From: Cryptomeria japonica
Lineage: Eukaryota; Streptophyta; Pinopsida; Cupressales; Cupressaceae
NCBI RefSeq assembly: GCF_030272615.1
Contig: NC_081409.1
Span: 527,926,291 to 527,990,290, forward strand
Direction: 5' to 3'
DNA length: 64,000 nucleotides
A program made the translations under genes and the position numbers. Shown one piece after another: positions 12,720 through 24,169 of the stretch (the first letter of the stretch is position 1; every line of letters starts with the position of its first letter). A model generated the notes under the pieces. The model saw nothing but the letters and a program-made list of their open reading frames with translations, ran no database searches and was not told where the DNA came from.

Positions 12720-14724
12720 TCAATGGCATTAAGATATATGGCTATAGCATGGTCGTTTGGGAAGGTATCAACTTTACTGATTTCGGTGGTTTCCCAGTCA
12801 ATAAGTTATGGGTGTATGAAGGGGAAAGGTTCATCTGATTGGTTAATTTTAAAGACATCAATAGTCATGACATAATCGTCAATTTTTTTTGTTGTTTTAG
12901 TCAAGTTAAGGATATCACTCTCCTCAAGATACGTTCTCTCGATCGCCCTCTGATTAGTCTCAATGAAGTTAGAATCAATAGTTTGTGATTCACATTCAAA
13001 TGGCCTATAGTCCGACGTTTGTCCCGCATACGAATGGACTAGATTGACATGTACATCTTCTGTGTCACAAAAATTTTCAAAAGATGTTTTAGAATTTGAG
13101 TCAATTTCATTGCTAGTTTCTAATCTACATATTTGGGTAGCTTCTGCTGCTTTTCTTGCTATTTATTTTCTTCTCTCATACTATGCTTCCTCGAGACTGA
13201 TTATTTCTCCTGTTTCGCTTGCTATTAGTTCCTCTTGACTTCTTCCCATTTTTGGTACTTGTTGACTGGGGATTGATTTGGGTTTTGCACCATTTTGTTG
13301 TTTTAGTTTCTGATTATTGACTGCTTATGTTACTTCTTGTTTTCTCTTATTCTCTTCTTCTTGTTTTCTAGCATGTTCCTCTTTTTGTTTGATGGAAGAT
13401 GTTCCTTGCTCTGTAGTAACCCGCTTATTCCCTAAGCCTATTGTATTTTCATTTTCTTCACCTACCAAATCAGACGGTGAGATTGGATCCCACTTATACT
13501 CATGTGAGTTTATTTCATAATCACTCTCTAAGATTATGGCGTTGTATTTAACAAGGATGTTATATGGCGAGAAGAGATGGCTAACAATTGATACAATTTT
13601 TGTCACCTGTTATGATTCAGGTTTTGTACTTGCTTGCAGTCTTTGGATCTATTTATAGGTAGCCTCTTCCTTTTGAATGGTGAGTTCTTTTTGTTGTTGT
13701 TGTTGTTGATCAACGGCTGCATCCACCCTTCAAATTGCCACCTCTTCTTGTTTTCTTTTGTTTTCTTCTTCTTGTTTTCTAGCAACTACTTCCTCTCTTT
13801 GGATTGCAAGTTCCTCTTTCCTTCTGTCATGCTCATTTTTTTGTTGTCTAGAAAGTGTTTCTTCTTTTGGATTAACTTGTCCATACCCTAAGCCCGATTT
13901 TTCTTTAGCCATTTGACATTTAGGTTGTATGGGTTCTACAATAGCTTATTTTCTTTTTCCCATAGGACCTATTCCAATGTATCCCATTTTTTGTATAATG
14001 TTGAATCCTTTTCCATATTTTTCTGTGGGTATACTATCATTATTGATTTTCTATTGAGCTTATTCATCCTTATATAGCCATTGTAGCACATCCTTGTCTT
14101 TAGTTTCTTCAGATAATGTCCCTACTCTAACAAAGGCTCCATCAAATATCTGAAGAGGTTTTTGTGGAATTTGTGATTGTGAACTTGTCAATTTTCCATA
14201 AGATCTTGGGGAAAGTGGCATAGACTATAGAGAATACTCTCTCATTCCTTTTTCATTCAGTTTCAGTTTCTTATCAAAACTTTCTAAGGCTGATGTCAAT
14301 AGTTTTTCTTGGGATGATGAGATAGGAGAGACTGCTTCTATGTTATGAGGAACCATGGCATCCTGAGCTGGCCTCAAATTGCTACAATATTGAGTTTAAT
14401 CTATTAAGATTGTTACCTCTTGTCCATTATAAGGTAATTTAACACATTGGTGATATGTCAAAGGGACTGCCTGCATATCATGGATCCATGGTCTGCCTAG
14501 AAGAATTTTATAGGATAGATTCAAGTCCAGGACTTGACAGACTGTATCTCATTGAATTGGACCTATTCTGACTGGTAATACCATTGTTCCCTTAGAGGAT
14601 CTCTCTTCTTCATCATATGCTTTGATTGTTATATTCTTTCTAGAATCCACTACTTCTTCTGAAAAACCTAAGGCATGACTAAAATCAATGCACAAATATT
14701 CAATCCTTCTCCTCCATCTATAAG
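12720..14724 (-). pseudogene. Element A: protease end, G-patch and linker to RT
   Basis: The minus strand continues the protease that is cut at 22813. It reads GGEGLNICAL at the junction, then LGRPWIHDMQAVP and YHQCVKLPYNGQEV (about 14510-14410), the conserved C-terminal block of this Gypsy group. A G-patch-like motif follows, KYGKGFNIIQKMGY then GPMGKRK (about 14020-13950) and GLGYGQ (about 13895); G-patches bind RNA or helicases. Next comes a Lys/Glu/Gln-rich coiled stretch with repeats of RKQEEENKRKQEE (13785-13325). The last part, PFPFIHPxLIDWETTEI and TFPNDHAIAIYLNAI (12850-12720), is the typical lead-in to RT. The RT itself is absent because the chromovirus joins here. Several stops are present. 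Confidence 0.75.
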
Positions 14725-15916
14725 TGTTAGGCCCAGTATGGAAAGATAATGTACTGAGAGGGGAGGGGTGAATTAGTACTTCAAAACATTTCTTCAACAA
14801 TAAATTTACTGTTATGCATAAACCGAATAGTGCAGTAACATAATATAAAGCTAAAACAAATAGATAACAATCATACATGATTCACTCCATAACACATATA
14901 TTTTGGTTACGCAAAAACTCTTGGTTAGAGAGAAAAACTACGGTGGGGATGGCACCCACAACTTCACTACTGCAATAATAAAGAGTGCTCGGTTAGAGCT
15001 ACATGTTTAGCTATTTCTGATAGCTTACCCTATTAGGAGTATCAAGATCTGTTAGATCTACCTTGCTAAAGGATTTTACAACACTTCATCTAAATGTTGC
15101 ACCTGGCTAGAGGCTTTACAATTTATAGACCTGATTAGAGTCTTTTACCCTGTTAAAGGTTTCTCTTATAGCTTCAAAATATTACAATAAAATTATGACA
15201 AATATCTGCAACTTTACATCTGGAATGTTATAGCAGATTCTATGTGCTTAGAATAAGATAACCTTGCTTATAGCGTACCTTGCTAACTCATATAGTAACT
15301 CGGTAAACCCTTCTGTTTACTCTGTTCTTTGACTGTTCTCTAAAATCCTTCTTGGTGACCTCTGTGTCTCTGTAACAGTCATAACACTTAGTGCTTTCAC
15401 ATGTCTTGATTCATATATTTCTATATCTTCCTTTTTGTCATGCTACATGTATATGTCTAATCTCAATTCATGTTGTATAAATAGATCGCTTATGATGGTG
15501 ATCTAATTCATTGCTTCGATCTTACAAACATGATCTATTGAATGAATAAACATGCAAAATATTTCATTGGTTAGATGACCTCAAAATCATACACAATCTT
15601 TAAGTGCAGTTTCCAATGTGATAACGGTTCTATGTGCCTTGATCTTGTAACACGTTTTCATATGTATGTCCAGGTTCAATGAATCTGGCAACATGTTTCA
15701 CTCGATGTATATCAACTTGGTGTGTTATCTTTGCTACTCCGTAGACATGGAATGATACTTGGTAGATAGCTCGATGTATACTACGCTTTGAGACTACTTT
15801 CTTCTATAACCGACTGGACTGTTCATACCCACTGAATATTTTGGTAGTATTAACCGACTAGAGTATATAGTATAACTTTGAACATAAAACTAATGGCAAC
15901 TTGATAAGTAGTAACA
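14725..15916 (-). repeat. 3' LTR of the non-autonomous element (1192 bp)
   Basis: Plus-strand ends TGTTAGGCCC and GTAGTAACA. It matches 21577-22812; in the first 155 bp I count about 7 differences. It lacks the 44-bp internal duplication present in the other LTR. Confidence 0.9.
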
Positions 15917-15930
15917 ATCTCCCTTTTTTA
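15917..15930 (-). other. Polypurine tract of the non-autonomous element
   Basis: The minus strand reads AAAAAAGGGAGAT directly before the LTR start TGTTAC, much like AAAGGGGGAGAT before the Copia LTR at 55272. Confidence 0.75.
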
Positions 15931-16336
15931 CATTAGTTGAGATGTTTGACAAAAACTACTTTCAAAGTTATAACTCAATAATCTATATACTTGCAAAATT
16001 GATTATATTGACAATATATACAATAGTCAATGAAATAATATATCTATATATACTCCCCTTATCGATATACTATACAAATCTTTGATTTTGCATGCTCAAT
16101 GATCTGTTCTTGTTCTTTTCTTACTATTCTGTTTATTGCTTGGTTCACTACTCTTGGATACTCTTCTTACTCTACTCGGTATACTCCCCTTGTATACTAT
16201 ACTCCTTTTGTTTGATACTATACTTTGAATATTATATCACTCCCCCAATACTGTATCACTCCCCCTTTTTGACAAACATCAAAACTTAATTACCATTTGA
16301 GGGTGGTAACTGGTCAAAAATGGATTTGTACTTGGT

Positions 16337-16785
16337 CTAGGCTTTGGTGAGAGCAACAGAGAGTGCATTCTTTACACTATTCATTAAAGAATTATGTGCT
16401 TGAATATCAGCCAATAACGATATTAAGCCATCTAGAGTGCTTCCCTCTTGTGTAGTAGATAAGTATGTGGCTCGGTTGATCTGTTCTTGGATGGATGAAA
16501 GATGAGGAAGGAATAATGTCTGAAGTGTCATTATGTCCATCCTGATCTTGTGTTCTTCATTTCTTAGGTCCAATTGTTGAGCCATGAGCTGTTGAAGCTT
16601 TGTATAAAAATTCTGAACTGAATTAGGCTCTGTGGTCAACTTATTTGAGAGATCGGTGATCTCTTTCTCAATTGCCTCTGTTTTATTTTTGATGTCTTTA
16701 ATAAATAAAGAAAATGTGCAGAGTTTCTAAAATAAATAATGAATGTGCTTGAGTTGAGGAGTCAACTCAGCAATAAATTTAACAA
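16337..16785 (-). pseudogene. C-terminal helical part of the unknown ORF, shifted frame
   Basis: The minus-strand frame at 16639-16337 (about 100 residues) is rich in Gln, Leu and Glu (LQQLMAQQLDLRNEEHKIR) and looks helical. It lies in another frame from the upstream ORF. With the intervening KTEAIEKEITDLSNKL text it probably formed the end of the same protein before a frameshift near 16790. No known domain is recognised. Confidence 0.45.
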
Positions 16786-16787
16786 GT

Positions 16788-19646
16788 TTAACTTTGCCAA
16801 TAGCTATAGCTTTTTGTACCTCTTCTATCATTTTTGCAGTGAGCTCTGTCTTTTAGCTTGCTCAAATACTCTGATGCATCTACTCTAGATGTCTCTATCT
16901 TTGTTAGGAGTTCATCTAGTTGAATGTGGATGGTTGCATCAGTTGACACAGTAGCTTCAGGTAGCATATCTATTAAGAGTGCTTTCACCTTCTGAAGTAC
17001 TTTATTTTTCTTTTGAATGACCATTTGCTTCTCTTGTTCAGCCTTTGCTTTGCATAGTTCACCGAAATCAATGAGTGCTTGCCCCTTTAATTTTGATATA
17101 TCAACATTGGGCAACACTATTGGTTTTGACAAATCAACTTTAAAACTATGCTTTTTCATCTTCTTTTCTTTACCTTTCACTGATGGAACTAATACAATGG
17201 CTTGTGAGGCTTGATGACCCTCGATAGGTTGCTCGGTAGAGGCAACACTTTGATCGGTTTCTTTAGCCTCTGTAGAGTCCTTTGATGTATTGGTACACAG
17301 TGTCTCAGTTGCAACATTTGTAGTGCTAGAAGGTGCTTGAGATGTTTGTTCTTGAGTAGTACCTTCTCTAGCTGTAGACTTGTGACCTTCAGTGCCTTGA
17401 TCCATATCCTGAGGGGTTTCGGTTGAGATAGGTTGATTGACTGGTGGATAAGGCTGAACTTGTTCCAAGACTGATTCACTAGATACAAGTTTTGCATATG
17501 CATTTCCTTCTATCATTTCCTGTTCCGGTGCCTCTATATCCATGACATCTTCATCTATTTGAATCGTGTCAGTAGGGTCTTGCTCGGTGACATCAGGATC
17601 TTGCTCGGTGACATCAACAATTTCAACTATAGCTTGCTCACCGACATCCTTGATTTTAAATATTTCCTGCCACTTTGCTTTTGTCTCATTTTCTACTTCA
17701 ATATATAGCCCATTCATCAGTTTTAAGGCTCTTTGTTTGACAAGAAACTTTGAGTTGTAGGTTGTTAGATGTTCCTTTATTTCATCTACTGACATGTCAG
17801 GAAAGAGATGTACCAGACTTCTTTCTCTAATCTGTTTCTCCGAGTCCATTTCATACTTCCACCTATTATCAATATGCAAATAAAGTTCATTTGGAAGTGA
17901 CTTAGCTAGTTCCAATCAAGCCAACCAGAATTTTAGAAGTGTCCAGATGACAACTTCTTCAATTTGTCTCTTTTCATCATTATTCATGGTTTCATACTTA
18001 ACATATCTAAATCCTCCAAATCCACCATATTCTTTCAGATTAGCACAAAAAATTTCAACACTATGTATATTTACCTTCTTGCTTTTGACAATCTGAAATT
18101 TGCTTGCATCCTCTGATTCGGCATCACTAGACTCTTTTGCCAAAATGAGTCTCCGAGTAGATTTCTTGTATGTTTTTGTTACCTTGGGAACAACAACACT
18201 CTTTGTTTTCTTACTTGGTGAAGCTGCAGATGCTCTAGTGTTAGGTCTCTTTACTGGAGGAGTCAGTGAGGCCTTTGATGAATCCAGTTTCTTTCTTTTC
18301 AACACTTTTCCCTTAGGCAATTCGGTGCTCAGTGTTATAGTTGCCTCTTGGGCTTCACATTCCTCTTTGGTAATGGCAATGGTGCCTTTGACAAGTGTAG
18401 AGGAGGAGTCTTCTCTGAATTTCTCTGATAATGCCTTTATCATCTTTGTTGCCTTTCTTGTAGCTTTGGGTACTACAATGCTCATCTTTACCTTTTCCTT
18501 TACTTCTTCATAGGTTCCATACCTCAGTTCGGTAGCATGTCTAGGTAATGTAAGAAATGCATCAATTTGTTGTTGTGTGATGTCAAAATCAATCTTGTAA
18601 CCCATTGGTGACAAAGATTGAGTTCTTGGTTCCACAACATTCACATAACAGTAATCGATGTCAACTTCAAAACATCTATCATTTTTGTATTTCTCTACTA
18701 GTTGGGGTGGAATCCTATATCTGTTATGCATTTTCTCTTGAAATTTACTGAAGTAATCATTCATAACATCATTGAAATTATCACCTAACTTCTTAAAGAA
18801 GTCATTTATCTGATGGGTGATTGGTCGGTGTAGTTCCCAAACAACTTTATTGACTGATGGAAAGAATTTTTCAAAATAGAAAAACATGCATACAAGTAAT
18901 GATCCAAAATTTAGTGTATTAGCTGAGTTGTTCTTCTTCGGCTTCCTGATGGTGTTCATATTCTCAAATAAGTTCTTCAGCAACACCTCACATAGGTCAA
19001 TTTTCATTCCCTTTTTCACAATTTTGTAAGCCAGGTCTACTACTGCACAGGGTACACTGTTTTCCCTTGCCGATTGGAAGAAACAGTAGCCCATTACTCT
19101 AATGGCAAATTTTAGTTCTTCATTTGTCACATTGTTCAATTTCAATCCTCTACAATCAGATTCCACTCTAGTTAAACTGATCAATTCCTTCTGTGATATC
19201 ATCTTTTGAGCTCAGGCATGATCATAAATGGGGTAACCGGTAATCAGATGAATGATTTCCTTTGTAATCTTAAATGGTTTCTCTTCTAGCCACATGAAAT
19301 CATCATGAACTCTACTCAGAACAAACTTGACCCACTGGGGTTTGAACACACGAGGATAGGTTAGGGCTTCAGTTAATCCCTTGATCTTAATGTATTCATA
19401 CTTGCTATTCAATTTACCATCGGTACACAGCTCATCATAGGTGTCTCTGATTTCAACATGACCGAGTTCTTCAACATGACATTTGGTGAAGAATCTCACA
19501 TCCTCAACTAATAACACTCTATCCGGGATGAGTGAAAAAGCGGTTTTGTCATCCGGTTTAGAAGCAACTTTGGGAGTCAAAGAGTATTTTAGTGAGGGAT
19601 TTTCTACATTCTTGACAACAATGGGATCTTGGATCTTGGGTGCCAT
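16788..19646 (-). pseudogene. Long unknown ORF carried by the non-autonomous element
   Basis: On the minus strand one frame runs from ATG at 19646 to 16788 (953 codons), broken only by two TGA codons (about 19211 and 17916). I do not recognise the protein. Residues 1-145 start MAPKIQDP and end in a segment KPFKITKEIIHLITGYP. The next 230 residues look globular (MGYCFFQSARENSVPCAVVDLAYKI). A Lys/Ser/Thr-rich basic stretch follows (KRKKLDSSKAS, SPSKKTKSV; about 18330-18150) that could be a nuclear signal. The second half is acidic, with a DVTEQDP repeat (about 17570-17610) and Lys/Glu-rich helices. It lies where pol would be in an autonomous element. The plan resembles the LTR-borne protein at 30874-34515, though I see no clear residue-level match beyond the MAPK start. 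Either a captured host gene or an old retrotransposon accessory gene could explain it. Confidence 0.65.
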
Positions 19647-20400
19647 TGTCGATTTCAGATAAAAGCTAACAAAGGATCCTTAGGGTTTCAGGATTTTAAA
19701 CGGCAGATGATTTATACTTAGCAGATAATAGCAACTTGATAAGATCTGTAAACTAGCTTAATCATGCGTTGAGATTGATGTAAATACCTTGAATTTTCTT
19801 TGTAGGAGGTTTGATCACCTTAGATTCTCTTTTCTCTGCTCTCTCGAAAACTTGGTGAGTTGAAAATGACCATGAAAATGCTTTTAAGTACACAATATGC
19901 CTTATCGGGCTCCGTGCAGGTTAGGTCAAAAGCATTAAATGCACTCGGTTCCTCTTTAACCGATTTACTCTCCTTTTTCCATTTTAACTAGGTAACCAAA
20001 CTTCCTTCTATTTACCGACTTGACAGGCTTCCTATATTCACCGACTAGACAAGTTTCCTGTAAAGTGCTTCAAAAGACTTTGATAGAATTTCAAACTTAC
20101 TATTACATCTTAACTATGCAGATTTTGAATTAAGTACATAATAAAATAGGAATTGTTAAGATTTAACCTTGAGAGAATGCAGTCCCTTCATACCTTTACC
20201 GATTAATTTGGAATAGGAGCACCTAACTCGGTAGGTAAGGTGCTTTATTTATTTGACACAATTTCCTTCTTTTTCCAAATCATCTTTAATTTTTCTTTTA
20301 TTTCCTCAGTGTCTTTTCTAGGTTGATCTCTACAATCTCTAGCTAAGTGTCCCACTTTGTGACAATGAAAACATGCCATACCAGGATTTCTCCATGATCT
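19647..20400 (-). other. Spacer between gag remnant and unknown ORF
   Basis: There is no supported ORF. On the minus strand this would be the leader of the ORF starting at 19646. It contains scattered CGGT/ACCG words seen elsewhere in this element, but no recognised promoter or intron border. Confidence 0.4.
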
Positions 20401-21560
20401 TTGGTTGTACATCCCAAACCTTATAAAGTAGTTGGCACTTATATGTCCATATCTCCCACAAAATTTACACCATATCCTTGTATTGTAATCCCATGGTATG
20501 GTAGAATACTATCAGTAAGGATCTATGTGAGTTCGGTAACTTCTAGCATTTGCTCTGTGTCCAGATCACATATAGTTCTTTTGCTTAAACCAAAACTTCT
20601 CGGTACTATGTCCATATCTATTGCAGTTTTTACAAAACCCTTTGAATTTTGCCTTTTGATAATTGTTAACAGTCTTTGTCCTACACTAATTAGATGTGTG
20701 ACCATATTTATTGCAATTGTAACAATAACCATTGGACTTAGTGACATTCGGTTGCTTACCTTTTCTGATTTGGCACATGTTGGCAGTGTGACCTTGATTT
20801 CCACAGTAGTTGCAAATAGGCTTCTTTCTTTTGATTCCAGCTTGCTTTGATGATTCTCCTCTCTCGGTAGTATGAATTCCCTTCTCGTTAGAGTCTTTTC
20901 CTTTGTAACAGAGTCCTGCATCTTTGTTGGGTTGTCTTGTATTTAGTTGCTCATCCAACATCTTTGATGCTTCATAACTCTTCTTCAATGTTTCTTTAGA
21001 TTTCTTCTCTGTTTCAAGTTCATCGGTCAACCTTGATACTTCAAGTTTCAATGCTTGATGCTCACCAACCTAGTTGATCTGACAAATTTTGTTGAATTCC
21101 AGTCAACCTTGTGATTTCATCATTCTTATCAGATACTAAGACTTCAAGTTGTTGTTTCTCTCTTTCTAGATCTCTTACTTTATCCTCAGGTGTCCTCAAT
21201 GCATCAAGATTTTCAGTCATCTGTGTGTTGAAATGTTCATGTTCTCTTTTCATTACTTTTAGTTGATCAGCCAGTGCTTTGCTCTTTTCTTTCAATACTC
21301 CAATCATTTCTTCAGTTTCTTCAGATATACTATTCTCAGATGATGTCTCAATTTGTTCCACTAACTCTTGAGAGTCCTACAAATCATCAGATAATCTTCT
21401 TCTCACTTTCAGAGATTTTTGCATTTGCGTTTGCATGTCTGCAATCACTTGATTAGCATGATCTAGCTCTTCTTACAGATACACAATCCTCTGAGATTGT
21501 TTATAGCCTTCCATTGATAAGATCTTTCTCTTTAGGCAGTTAAACCCTTTTCCAATATTC
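20401..21560 (-). pseudogene. Partial Copia-type gag: coiled coil and CCHC zinc knuckles
   Basis: The minus strand begins near the primer site with text ending in QRIVYL, then HANQVIADMQTQMQKSL. A long coiled coil follows (ETEEMIGVLKEKSKALADQL, VRDLEREKQQLEVL, VSRLTDELETEKKSKETL; 21361-20950). Then come knuckles of CX2CX4HX4C type: CNYCGNQGHTANMC (about 20820-20780), CYNCNKYGHTSN and CKNCNRYGHSTEK (20730-20590), the later ones losing their last Cys. The N-terminal gag domain is missing. In family members gag packages the RNA. Stops at about 21475 and 21062 and a frame change near 20690 break the reading. Confidence 0.7.
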
Positions 21561-21562
21561 AA

Positions 21563-21574
21563 GCTCTGATACCA
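21563..21574 (-). other. Primer binding site of the non-autonomous element
   Basis: The minus strand reads TGGTATCAGAGC two bases after the LTR end (CTAACA AT TGG...), complementary to the 3' end of initiator Met tRNA. Confidence 0.85.
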
Positions 21575-21576
21575 AT

Positions 21577-22812
21577 TGTTAGGCCCAATATGGAAAGCTA
21601 ATGTACTGAGAGGGGAGGGGTGAATCAGTACTTCAAAACATTTCTTCAGTAATAACTTTACTATTATGCATAAACCGAATAGTGCAGTAACATAATATAA
21701 AGCTAAAACAAATAGATAACAATCATACATGATTCACTCCATAACACATATATTTTGGTTATGCAGAAACTCTTGGTTAGAGAGAAAAACTATGGTGGGG
21801 ATGGCACCCACAACTTTACTACTGCAATAATAAAGAGTGCTTGGATGGCACCCACAACTTCACTACTGCAATAATAAAGAGTGCTCAGTTAGAGCTACAT
21901 GTTTAGCTATTTCTGATAGCTTACCCTGTTAGGAGTATCAAGATCTATTAGATCTACCTTGCTAAAGGATTTGACAACACTTCATCTAAATGTTGCACCT
22001 GGTTAGAGGCTTTACAATTTATAGACCTGATTAGAGTCTTTTACCCTGTTAAAGGTTTCTCTTACAACTTCAAAATATTACAATAAAATTATGACAAATA
22101 TCTGCAACTTTACATCTGGAATGTTATAGCAGATTCTATGTGCTCAGAATAAGATTACCTTGCTTATACTGTACCTCGGTAACTCATATAGTAACTCGGT
22201 AAACCCTTCTGTTTACTCTGTTCTTTGACTATTCTCTGAAATCCTTCTCGGTGACCTCTGTGTCTCTGTAACAGTCATAACACTTAGTGCTTTCACATGT
22301 CTTGATTCATATATTTATATATCTTCCTTTCTGTCATGCTACATGTATATGTCTGATCTCAATTCATGTTGTATAAATAGATCACTTATGACGGTGATCT
22401 AATTCATTGCTTCAATCTTACAAACATGATTTATTGAATGAATAACCATGCAAAATATTTCATTGGTTAGATGACCTCAAAATCATACACAATCTTTAAG
22501 TGCAATTTCCAATGTGATAACGGTTCTATGTGCCTCAATCTTGTAACACATTTTCATATGTATGTCCAGGTTCAATGAATCTGGTAACATGTTTCACTCA
22601 GTGTATATCAACTCGGTGTGTCATCTTTGCTACTCGGTAGACATGGAATGATACTCGGTAGACAGCTCGGTGTATACTATGCTCTGAGACTACTTTCTTC
22701 TGTAACCGATTGGATTGTTCATACCGACTGAATATTTTGGTAGTAATAACTGACTAGAGTATATAGTATAACTTTGAACATAAAACTAATGGCAACTTGA
22801 TAAGTAGTAACA
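21577..22812 (-). repeat. 5' LTR of the non-autonomous element (1236 bp)
   Basis: It matches the LTR at 14725-15916 with the same TGTT...AACA ends. It is longer by exactly 44 bp because GGATGGCACCCACAAC...GAGTGCTT is present twice in tandem (about 21797-21886). The target duplication ATAAG follows at 22813. Confidence 0.9.
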
Positions 22813-23354
22813 ATAAGAACATGTTTGACGCATGTTTTGTGAATAAGAACTTCAATATGTAGCGGAGCATTATGGGGATGTTGCAATGAAATGTCACCAT
22901 TTTCTGTGAATGATAGGAAATGAGGAGCTATGAGGTGTCCCACCATGGTTTGGAACTGATCAACATTCAAGTCTTTAGAGACTGTGGTTTCAACTAGAGC
23001 CTTTTCCTTATATTTCCTTATGCGTTGGTGAGAGTTTAATAGCTCTAGAATTGATATCTATGCAAGAGTCTTCTGCAAATCATCTACTGTGTTATACTGC
23101 CTCGAGTTAGATGTTGCATTATTGGTCACACCTAGGAAGGTTACCTTAGCCTTACTTCGAGTAATGGCATGTGTTGGTTTTGTTGGTTTTTTCTCTTTGA
23201 CGGTAATGGCATTTACTACATTATCATAAGTTTTAGCATAGTTAACTTTTGATTTCCCTTTGTCATTTTGAGTATTTGATGTTTCACCTTTTTCATAATT
23301 GGGCAGTGGAGTTTTGAAGGCCACATGTGACTTGTTTGTTTTGTGCCCATCCAT
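22813..23354 (-). pseudogene. Element A: gag-pro junction and protease start
   Basis: The minus-strand frame at 23354-23058 starts MDGHKTNKSHVAFKTPLP and includes PTKPTHAITRSKAKVTF. After a stop it continues with NVDQFQTMVGHLIAP, then HNAPLHIEVLIHKTCVKHVLI, which runs into the insertion at 22813. Joined with 14724 it gives the retropepsin active-site region LIDGG, so the non-autonomous element landed inside the catalytic motif. In family members this protease processes Gag-Pol. Confidence 0.65.
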
Positions 23355-23374
23355 TGTGATGACCTCATTGTCAA

Positions 23375-24124
23375 TTAAATCTTGAATAACATGTTTGAGT
23401 ATTTGATAATCATTGGTCTGATGCTCTTTGTTCCGATGAAACTCACAGAAATGATTATCATTCCACCAAATTGGTTTAATTTTGGGCTCAAAATCTCTTT
23501 CTTTTGCAATATAATTAATTTGTTCGCAAGAAGAGTTTTTAAAGTTGATTGCAATTGTTCACCAATGTTGGTAAATTTTTTGCACATGTTGGGGAAGAAT
23601 GATTTTGGTTTAGCATTGTTCTCTTGATTACTCACTGGTTCCCTACTTGATAGATTAAAAATAGCTTGTTGCCACTTGACATTATTGGTATCAAATACTC
23701 CATCATTCACAACATTTATGTTTCTTGTCCAAAATTTTGGTTTATCATTATTGTGATTGTTGTTATTGTTATTGTTATTGTTGAAGGAGTTTGAGGAATT
23801 ATTTCCTTCTTTATGGAATTTTAATTCCCCTTTCTTAACCATAGCATCCTCAATTTTGAGACCATTTTCAATCATCTTTGCAAAACTAGGAGGACATTGC
23901 AATTTGAGCCTATAACTCATTTCATTTGTGAGATTATCGATGAATATGTCCATCTTTTCATGATGTGGCACTGGTCTAGGATATTTGTTGAAAAAACACC
24001 TCCATCCCTGCAAGAAGGTCATGAAAGACTCTCCACTCTTTTGTTTAATATTGCACAAATCCAACATAGTTATCTCATGTTGTATGTTATAAGAGTATTG
24101 TGAAATGAATTTGTTTACCAGCAT
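23375..24124 (-). pseudogene. Element A: C-terminal half of gag
   Basis: On the minus strand: LVNKFISQYSYNIQHEITML, KQKSGESFMTFLQGWR, then DNLTNEMSYRLKLQCPPSF and an Asn-rich tract (about 23800-23755). This matches the retrotransposon gag core (Retrotrans_gag family) in which ...F...F.....LR.....ESF..F..RF is conserved. The N-terminal half is at 57195-56518 on the other side of the Copia element. About 28 codons expected between the halves are not present. Confidence 0.75.
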
Positions 24125-24169
24125 GAGATTGTTGGAGATTATTGGTCATTGCTGGAGATTGTTGGAGAT
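24125..24169. repeat. Short tandem words at the Copia left edge
   Basis: GGAGATTGTTGG and ATTGGTCATTG words repeat before the LTR start at 24170. They look like partial copies of the polypurine/LTR-start junction (GGAGAT-TGTTGGTCATT). The region sits exactly where part of gag of element A is missing. Confidence 0.6.

Larger units (their letters stand above)
14725..22812 (-). mobile_element. Non-autonomous LTR retrotransposon (LARD-like) with unknown ORF
   Basis: A complete insertion: LTRs at 14725-15916 and 21577-22812 with TGTT...AACA ends, target duplication ATAAG at 14720-14724 and 22813-22817, Met-initiator primer site next to the right LTR and a polypurine tract next to the left LTR. 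Orientation is minus. Inside are a partial gag (coiled coil plus zinc knuckles) and one long ORF of unknown function, but no protease, integrase, RT or RNase H. It must have depended on enzymes from another element. Its primer site spacing and polypurine tract match the Copia element nearby, so a Copia helper is likely (inference). Confidence 0.85.
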
